A DNA stretch of 64,000 bases, from assembly GCA_028023455.1 (NCBI GenBank), contig JAQFVV010000012.1, forward strand, positions 4,494,023-4,558,022. Reading direction: 5' to 3'. The notes under the pieces were generated by a model that was given only the letters and a program-made list of their open reading frames with translations, did no database searches and had not been told where the DNA came from. Shown here in pieces: positions 56,036 through 64,000 of this stretch (position 1 is the stretch's first letter; each line of letters starts with the position of its first letter). Both the position numbers and the translations under genes were made by a program. The DNA is from Epiperipatus broadwayi (lineage: Eukaryota > Onychophora > Udeonychophora > Euonychophora > Peripatidae).

Positions 56036-56086
56036 CTCATCCCCAAACCGGTTTCGACCTATGGGTCTCTTCAGTGAGGAGTTGGG
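56036..56086 (-). ncRNA. Type I hammerhead ribozyme (family B, left arm)
   Basis: On the minus strand: stem I 5' CCCAACTCCTCA (56,086-56,075), CTGAAGA (56,074-56,068), perfect stem II GACC/GGTC with loop CATA, GAAA (56,055-56,052), stem III ACC/GGT. The cleavage base is U (56,046) instead of the usual C, then TGGGGATGAG. The core is intact. A GUU cleavage triplet is permitted but usually slower than GUC. Confidence 0.83.
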
Positions 56087-56422
56087 ACATTAGATTCAAA
56101 AAACCAACTCAAGCAAAGCATTTATCTAAAAGTTAATTGTTAGAAGAAGATATGAAACTTTTAGACATCTACATGTCTTTAAAGTCAGCTCTCCAAATAA
56201 AAAATCATTACTATTATTATTTTGCTGTTGGGGCTTTGGCTAAATATAAATGGCTAAGCCTACTAATATATGGAGTATCTGAATGAAGTTCAGGCCCATG
56301 TGATTTTTTCAGTTGGAGAGCTGACTTTAAAGACATGTGGATGTCTAAAAGGTTCAGATCTTCTTCTAACAATTAACTTTTAGATAAATGCTTTGCTTGA
56401 GTTGGTTTTTTGAATCTAATGT

Positions 56423-56473
56423 CCCAACTCCTCACTGAAGAGACCCATAGGTCGAAACCGGTCTGGAGATGGG
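56423..56473 (+). ncRNA. Type I hammerhead ribozyme (family B, right arm)
   Basis: Stem I 5' CCCAACTCCTCA (56,423-56,434); CTGAAGA (56,435-56,441). Stem II is GACC/GGTC, four Watson-Crick pairs, with loop CATA. GAAA is at 56,454-56,457; palindromic stem III is ACC/GGT, with cleavage after C 56,463. The stem I 3' strand is TGGAGATGGG. Every invariant base is present and stem II is perfect, making this the most convincing hammerhead of the window. Confidence 0.9.
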
Positions 56474-56892
56474 AACAATCCAAGATAAAAATGATTTGAA
56501 TGCCTTCTCTTGTAGTAGCATTTATCATAAATTTTAAAAAAGCTTGTTTAGAGCTAATTAGCATGCTCTTAATTTTATATATATATATAAAGCACTGTAG
56601 GTATTCTATTACATATTTTCATTTGCTTGTATCCCAGTAGTCAATTTTTAAATTGAAAAAAAAACTCTTAGGCTTGCCAACTACTGTAACAAAATCAATT
56701 CAAACATATATAGAAACAATGGAGGACTGATTTAAATATTAATTCTGTCTAATCAATGTGTTTTAATTAATTTTCTATATTAATAGATGGAGAAGAAGAA
56801 AAAGCTTTATTCTTGCTAAATTTTAACTTATTCTATGTTAGAGAGTATTATAAAATATTTATTGTATGGTATTGTTTTTAATATCAAATGTT

Positions 56893-59143
56893 ATATCACT
56901 GAAGAAATGTGTATAGAATCGAATGCCTTTTCATAATCTACAAATCCAAAACATAATGACAACTCATATTCGTTTGTCCTTTCTATGACTTCTCTCAATA
57001 CCTGGATATGATCTATTGTACTAAAACCATTTTTAAATCCAGCTTGCTCTCTTGGTTGGTGGAAATCCAAAGTTCTCTGTAGACGAGTTGTAATTACCTT
57101 GGTAAAAATTTTATATAAAACTGATAAAAGGCTGATAGGTCTGTAATTTCTAATATCTTCTTTATCACCTTTTTTAAATATTAATATTATTACTGCATTC
57201 TTCCAATCTTCTGGTACATCTTTATCATTTAGACATTTGGTATATAACTTTGCTAAAATTGTTTCTATTTCTTCACCTGCTTCTTTTAATATATCAATTA
57301 TAATTCCATCATTTCCTGGAACCTTTCCTTTCTTCATACACTTAATTGCATGTCTCACTTCTTCATTTAAAATTCTGGGCAATTCGGAAGATGTAATAGA
57401 TATAGGAGGTACTTGTTCTTTATTACTATATAATTCTTGATAAAAATCTTCTACCAATTTCATGATGTCATCTCTCTTCTTAGTAATAATTCCATCTTTT
57501 TTTTTTATTGCAGATATAAATTTCCTACCAATACTAAAATATTGTTTAACATTTTTGAGACTTTTATTTTCTTCTACAGCTTTCCTTGCTATTTCACAGT
57601 TATACTTTCTTATATCATTTTCAACTCTTTTCCGTATCATTTTACAAAATTCGAGATATTCAATTCTTTTTAATACATCATTTTTGTATATCTTCATATT
57701 CCTTCTTTTCTTCATAAATTCTCTAGTCTCAGTAGAAATTTTATTAGTCAATTGCTGATTTTTTCTACCAGCTATGTTTGTTGCAGTTTTTAAAAGTGTA
57801 TCAGTTATTTTAATATTAATTTCATTCAAATCTGAATCATGTTCAAAATCTCCTAACATTTGAAACCTATTTGTAAGTTCTAATTTAAATTCATTAGAAT
57901 GTTTCTGAAGATTAGGAATATCAACTGTAAATATTGTTTTTCTTAATAATTTTTGTCTCTCTAGTTATACATTAACACGTAACTTACACCTTACTAATCG
58001 ATGATCACTTCCTGTGTTAAATTTATTAAGAACATTACAATCTTGAAATATGTATTTTCTGTTAGTCAAAATATAATCCAATTCTGCTGTACCTTCATTT
58101 GGATGCTTCCATGTCCATTTCCTTTTAACATATTTCTCAAAAAATGAATTCATAATATAAAGTTTTTCTTTTTCTGCAAACTCCACAAGTCTAGGTCCTC
58201 TCTCATTTCTATTGCCATAACCAAAATTACCTACAGCAATTTCATCTTTCATTTGTCTACCAATTCTAGCATTAAAGTCTCCCATAACAATTTTAAAATG
58301 TTGTTTATTCTGATCAAAAGCCTTTTGTACATCCAAAAAAAAACTTCTCCGCCCCCACCCCTGGAAAACCTGGTTGGGGATTGTATCTGCTATTAAGTTG
58401 TATAACTAATCTTGCCACTCTGTCTGATACACCATCAATCTCCACAATATTGTTCTTCCACTTTTTATTTATAATGAATCCTACTCCACTTGTATTTCCA
58501 ATATGTGTGCCTTTATAATAGAGTATATGTCCACTTTTTAAATCAATTGTTTCTTCTCCTTTTCTTCTAACTTCACAAAGTCCAATAATGTCCCATTTAA
58601 TATAAGACAGTTCTTCTTCTAATTCTTGCAATCTTCCTTCACTTGAAAGTGATCTGCAGTTGTAAGTACCTAAATAAAAAGTTGTCATCAAATGGCAGCC
58701 TGGGTCCACAATCAGGGGATTCTTAGCACCCTCTGCCTTCGGCCACCAACTGCTGCCTTGGTTGGTGACTTTACAGCCTCCTGGGAATAAGGGCCATGCT
58801 TTATTTTTGTCTGTCATAATTGTATATATGTATTGGAAAAATATTTAACATTTACACAAACATTCATTCTGCTTTATCAGGCACTGAGAAGAAAGGCCAT
58901 AGTGTTTCTTGATCTTAAACTCAGAGGTAAAAAGCTAATAAACTCACCACGCTGGCTAATGCGTGTTGGTGAGCAGCCCATCCATGTTCATATACTATAT
59001 GAATAATCACATAGTAATAACAGCTGCAATGACAAGAACGTATGGAGTGGACATTAGGAATTTGCCCTGCTCTGTTCCTTTAAGGCCTCCAAGAGGAATC
59101 AAAGGGTCTCCTTTCAGTTAATAGCAAATTCCTTTCTGCAGCC
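56893..59143 (-). mobile_element. LINE retrotransposon, RTE-like, copy 2 (3' half missing)
   Basis: Closely similar to copy 1 from its 5' UTR (59,143-58,818) through endonuclease and the first half of RT, stopping at the FVDYEKAFDS region (56,893). LINEs normally lose the 5' end; loss of the 3' end means a later deletion or rearrangement. Coding pieces are 58,817-58,314 (endonuclease start), 58,336-57,965 (GDFNARIG, SDHRLV) and 57,859-56,891 (linker and RT fingers/palm). At 58,338-58,384 a short G/C-rich stretch, unrelated to copy 1, replaces the segment after the RVARLVIQLNSRY block. Not functional: catalytic FADD is absent. The RTE-like LTR-bearing neighbour at 59,160 abuts its 5' end. Confidence 0.85.
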
Positions 59144-59159
59144 ATATATATATATATAT

Positions 59160-61347
59160 TGTAACGATCCGGCAAAGAGACTTAACGTAAACTGCACTAC
59201 AGGGCGCCATCTAGGCATTTGAACCTAGAAAAATTTATAAAGTAGGCAGATACGTCAGTCAAAAAAAAAATTTTTTTTTTTTAAATTTTGATTCCGGTCG
59301 TTAGCCCATGTCACTAGCTCAGTGGAATAGCAGAGATTTAATAAGATAATCTAAGAGTATATATATAAAAAAAAGAATAAAATAAGCCACTGCCAGTAAT
59401 TAACATACAAACATTTATTTATTCACATATATATAAGATTTAAAATTATTTTAGTATTAGTTTTACATTTTAACATTTAACATTATTTTTAACTTTGATT
59501 TTTGACTTTAATTTACATTTAATTACTATTATATTCTAATTTTACATTTTAATTAAGTTCGCACAGATAAATTTATGAAAGCTTGTTTATAATGTTGAAT
59601 ATAGATTGGTTACATAGATTTCACGGTCAAAAACATTTCAAAGTAAACATAAACGATCAAAATACAAAATTATTGATTACTGACAATTGCGGAGGGAAAT
59701 TTATACGTAACCCAATAGTATTCACCATAAGATACTTGCATTGTCACCAATAACTTAAAAGACATCCGAATAAATACATTTTAGATACTCACCGTAAGGT
59801 ATCATTATTTATCGAATGTCTATATATTTTGATCAAATATGGAAGCATAAAACATAGTTAACCAATAAACAATCCATGCAAGCGTCTATAAACAACTTAA
59901 ATTTAATGCATTTTTATTTAGGGTCGAGTATGAATAGACCAGATAAATTTGCTTTTGAAAATAAACATTCTATCCCTATTTAACCTTAGGCTAAAATTAG
60001 TAGTCAAACTGGCATCAATTCATCTGATATATTGATGTATTCAATGTAATAAAATACGGCAGCACAAAAGGTTAAGGGAAGAAATTGCCTCTTATGAGAT
60101 AGGAATATTACATCTATCTGCAAAGAAGAGCAATAAAACAAAAAACTCCATAGAAAGGAACTGCGGTATCCAACTTATAATTCCTTCCAAAGGCAAACGG
60201 AAGTGTGCGGCGTATGAAGCGATTCTGCCCGTAGCGAATCAATATTACATCTACTAATCACACCAATATATCCAATCCATTGACCCAATTTAACCACGAA
60301 ACAAATAACCTAAGATTACCCTCCCCTAATATAACTTTACAAATCTATACAGCCATTCACGCCCGACTTAAGTTTAACATTTATATAATTTAACTTAATG
60401 GAAAACAGAAATCATAATAAAACTTAAAGAACAAAAAAGTAAATAAATAAATGGAAATGATTTTAAATATATATAAAAAAAGAAATACATCAAATAACAT
60501 TATTAATAAATTAAGTTGGTCAGATAGGATAAGATTGCAATCATTTAACTCTGGAAAGTTTAATTTAATGTTCATTTTTTATAAAGTTCTTACGGTTTAA
60601 AATGTTCATCTTTTACAGTTTCTTGCCATGAACGTGAATTCCCACGCCGTCCTAAGATTGGTATCCATTTAGCCATTGTTTTATTTATTCATCCGGAGGT
60701 TTTTGCTTTAACTGGTCCTCCATGTAGAAAAACGATAGTTCATTTCTCTTTCTTTACTTAGCAAAGCTGAAGGGATTGAATCGTGCGTCTTTTTTTTCAA
60801 TCCCTTCTCCACTTCCGCACTACCACATATCTCTCACATCGTAATTAATCATTCACTCACTAATTAATAATTTCCAAATTTTCCTTTTATACGTATTCGA
60901 AGGATTGACTTAGCATTATGTCATCGATGTGATGATCCTTTCGCTGAGGTCCGATTTCCCGATGGATTTCTTTCATTGGCTATTTGTTTCTATTGTTTTC
61001 CTATCTGACCGCTGTTTTTACATTTAAATGCCCAAGGCTGGTTTACATTTAACTAATTAACAATCATTTCCATTTCTGATTAATTAACCTGTTTTCCAAA
61101 TCAAATATATATTTTTATCTCTAAATCTTTTTAAGTTTTTGTTTTTAAAATACCTTTTCTATTTTTAATACAGTTTTATTTTAATAATTTTTTTTTATCT
61201 GTGCGATTTAATATATACGAGTTTAAGATGATATTTAATTTCAATTTTTAATTCTTAAAGAAAATTTTTAAATGCGAACTTTTTAATTTACTTTCATGTT
61301 TAATAAATATAAAAAAAACAATGTAACGAACATCTGTGCTTGTTACA
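59160..61347. mobile_element. LTR-like element (possible solo LTR) inserted in (AT)n
   Basis: It starts TGTAACGATCCGG after an AT repeat and ends GCTTGTTACA before another AT repeat, so the ends are TGTAAC...GTTACA with (AT)n flanks. It is 2.19 kb long with no reading frame of note; the 61-codon frame at 60,390-60,575 (-) is low complexity. It shares its opening block with the element at 53,893. A solo LTR is the simplest reading. Preference for ATATAT targets is known for some Gypsy-type elements such as 17.6 and 297 of Drosophila; membership of such a group is inference. Confidence 0.55.
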
Positions 61348-64000
61348 ATATATATATAATGGTGATTAACTATATACACAGTTTTTAATTTGCAGCAATT
61401 CACAGAAGTATTTTTAATTAATTACTTAATCCTGTTCAACTGCTGTTACAATATTTATTAATTAATGGACATTTTATTTGTACTTTACATATTTTTTACA
61501 ATTAATCTATTAATCTTTATTATCATTAAAGAGAAATTCTCTAATACATGGTCAATTATTGTAAATGAGTAATGAGATTAAATGTTGAGTTATACATTAC
61601 TGAAACAAATTATAAAAATATGTTTTTACATACACTCCCAAATATAATTCTATAAAATTATAAGCCAATATTCTGATAAAAACCAGGTGATACTCCTCTT
61701 ATTCTGTTTCATAAATGGGATTTCATTTGATGTATCCTACAGAAAACAAATATATTTTAGCTGACTGCTGATTTGTGATTTTGTAAATTTACATTTTCTT
61801 GGCAATGTTCTCGAAAATTATATTTCTGATTTCACATATGTAAAACTTTGAAGATATTCTTTTCAATAGCTTAAGTTTCTTTCCAAATACACTTTCAATA
61901 TTTTCATCTTATAATTATGTTATAATAATAATATATTTTAAAAATTGGTGAATCCCACTTTAAACACTCATATATTTATTAATCTTTAAGATTTATATAA
62001 ATATATATACTGACAATATTAATGATTTTTCATCAATAATCAATCACTTATGAAATGTGAATTAATTTACTCTGTAAATAACTATTTTGTGTAGAAAAAG
62101 TCAATTCAACTGGAAATCACTTATTAAAATCTAATTGTACTTCCATTTGTAAAACATTGATATAATTAATGCTTATATTTTATTTGTTTTGCTTTTTTAA
62201 TTAATCAATGATAAATATGAAGTTTTTTTTTTTTCAAATTTATGTTTTAAATGTGTTTTCTAAAGATATAGTTATTTCTTTTTTAAAAAAATTTCCTAGT
62301 TGTGGATAAATTAAATGTACAACTTTTATTTGATCAAGTTTAAACTTTATTCTTTATTATACTTTCAGAAATGTTGAATTATTTATGAGAAATATATGTT
62401 TACAAATGAAAATTATTTTTAAAATTATTATTTCAATTTTGCAAATATAAAAAAATCTGAATAATGTGATAATACTTATAAAACACATTACTCATAAAAT
62501 ATTAAGGTAAAAACATCCAAATTATTTTCAGTTAGTTTGTAAAACCCAAATAAATTATTGTTGAGACTACTTAAAGCTAATAAAATTTATTTAAAATTTA
62601 AAATACAATTTACATTTTGTTAAAAATGACAAAATAATTTTGTTAGAGTTAATAATTATAAAAGTTATTGTTTAATCAATTACAATTCATGGTAATATAT
62701 TATTGATATCCTTTGACATGACTTCTTTTCAATGTAAATATTTTCAAATAAAATCTGAATCTAATCACATTATTCTTCTAAAATAAATATTACACAAATA
62801 TGTTGAAAAATATATTCATAAATATTTAAACAAACCATGAAAAATATATATTTTCAAAATATAACAGAAGAATAAACTATCAATCAGCAACTATATGGTC
62901 TGGCTAATGGCTCATTTTTAACACCATATGAATGCAAATCTAGCACAAAATCACTAAAGATAGCCATACAAAATTTATTTTAAAATTAAGTACAGTAGTC
63001 CTTCTTGTTGAGGTACTTTAAAAGTAAATTAAATATATAAAAAATCAAAGAATAATAAAGATACAGGTTAAAATTCAATTATTAATTATTAATACTTCTT
63101 AAAATTGTTGTGAAAAGAAAATAAGCTTCATTTATATGATATGTTTTTCAATTTAATGAAATAAATTGAATGTTTTGTAATGTCTCATGTTTGTAATCCA
63201 CCAATGTTATTTATAAAAAAAAACTTTAAACAATTACATAATAAAAAACATCTCTTTGCAAGTGTTATTTACAATAAACTTGAGAATTTAACAAAAAAAA
63301 GCTTTCTTGTTTATGTCATATCATGTTTATAAATAAAAGAATCATTTGATATTATGTTATGTAATTTAAAAACTAATAAAAATGGTTTCTAATCATAATT
63401 ATTATATTTATATCCATAATAAAATTGTGCATTATGACTAATGCAATCAGTTTTAGTAACAAATTTGCTACTGTTAAATTTTTGAATAAATTGATTGAAA
63501 TTAAGATTGGAGCATAATTGCTCATGCCTGGAAATTTTGAAACATATTCTATTGATTTTTTAAATAATTATTCTCTGTTAATAACTTTTACATTGTTACA
63601 TGCACTGATATATATATTGAAGCAGTGCACAGCTATCTACAAGCAACAAATACAAGTATCAAATGTAACAGCAATAAATAATATGTTTATTGATTCTAAA
63701 CACTCAGTAAATAAAGGGTTAAGTTTTGTTCCAGTAGTTGTGCATGTGAGTGTTTTAGCATTTTATCTCAAACAAATACTTATTTATATAAAAGAAAAAA
63801 GGCAGGGAGGTGTTATTAACTAATTATAATCATTGGAATGAAAAAAGTAAGTGAAACAAACTTGAAAACAAATAAAGTTATTAAAATTGTTAATTCTATC
63901 ATGAAATTCTTAAATATCTACCTTTCATTTATATAAATGCAGTGTTCTGAAATGAATTTGTATTACAAAAAAGTTATTTTTTTATTTTTTCTGTTTTTAT
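61348..64000. other. AT-rich stretch without recognised gene
   Basis: AT-rich filler. A 101-codon open frame at 63,518-63,823 (+) has hydrophobic stretches near both ends and no recognised similarity. Its base composition matches the surroundings, so it is probably chance, though it could be an exon of an unknown gene. Confidence 0.4.

Larger units (their letters stand above)
55932..56575. mobile_element. Family B hammerhead foldback element
   Basis: Long inverted arms 55,932-56,196 and 56,313-56,575 (about 263 bp, roughly 95% alike) surround a 116-bp loop. Each arm carries a hammerhead ribozyme pointing outwards. The loop holds GGAGT.TCTGAATGAAGTTCAGGCCCATGTGA-type sequence (56,271-56,303), which matches the block found about 160 bp upstream of the family A ribozymes, so the families are related. 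From cleavage site to outer end is about 112 nt, against 123 nt in family A. No ORF. No clear target duplication was found; the right flank is an AT repeat. Confidence 0.85.

Noticed and set aside
53893-61347. The two (AT)n-flanked elements as the 5' and 3' LTRs of one retrotransposon
   Set aside because: They resemble each other only in the opening block, and the sequence between them is a ribozyme foldback and a LINE fragment, with no gag-pol, so independent insertions are more likely.
63518-63823. 101-codon open frame as a gene
   Set aside because: No recognised domain and composition identical to the AT-rich surroundings; mentioned only within the gap description.

Overview
The window looks like an AT-rich, intron/intergenic-like stretch of an invertebrate metazoan nuclear genome. 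It has long AT-rich deserts, large GATA/CTAT, ATT and AT microsatellites, tRNA-derived SINEs, several LINEs, hAT-type DNA elements, LTR-type remnants and foldback elements. There are no bacterial-style operons, and I could recognise no intact host gene, rRNA or functional tRNA. The species cannot be fixed from sequence alone. All recognisable coding sequence is transposon-derived and decayed.

Layout. 1-555: copies of a repeat carrying hammerhead ribozymes (family A). 1,600-3,310 (-): decayed Gypsy-type LTR retrotransposon (zinc knuckles, protease, RT, RNase H). 4,468-8,075: two hAT elements sharing one 8-bp target duplication; the first holds the C-terminal part of a ZBED/SCAN-type hAT transposase, the second holds a SINE. 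9,845-13,143 (-): nearly full-length but frameshifted endonuclease-RT LINE. 17,798-18,520: graded tetranucleotide satellite. 18.6 and 25.7 kb: SINEs. 26,967-27,926: family A insertion with two head-to-tail ribozyme units and a 14-bp target duplication. 29.2-31.1 kb: ATT/ATG satellite next to a 5'-truncated LINE of another type. 31,675-31,861: small foldback. 32,975-38,525: giant (about 5.5 kb) diverged inverted repeat whose arms include opposite-strand CTAT/GATA satellites. 42.7-44.0, 53.9-55.9 and 59.2-61.3 kb: LTR-like elements sitting inside (AT)n. 47,410-47,614: a short family A copy with a 12-bp target duplication. 48.4-48.9 kb: second decayed hAT transposase. 49,041-50,314: TA-flanked terminal-inverted-repeat element. 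55,932-56,575: long foldback (family B) with a hammerhead ribozyme in each arm. 56,893-59,143 (-): second copy of the first LINE, missing its 3' half.

The most interesting system is the set of type I hammerhead ribozymes. Four complete cores fit CUGANGA, stem II, GAAA, tiny palindromic stem III, cleavage base, stem I; a fifth differs by a less favoured U at the cleavage position. Two partial ones are also present. They lie in two related repeat families (A and B) that share a second conserved block upstream of the ribozyme. Three family A insertions have 12-15 bp target duplications, which points to target-primed reverse transcription. Inverted partial copies and head-to-tail units resemble Penelope-like elements and retrozymes. 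No protein for their mobilisation is encoded in the window.
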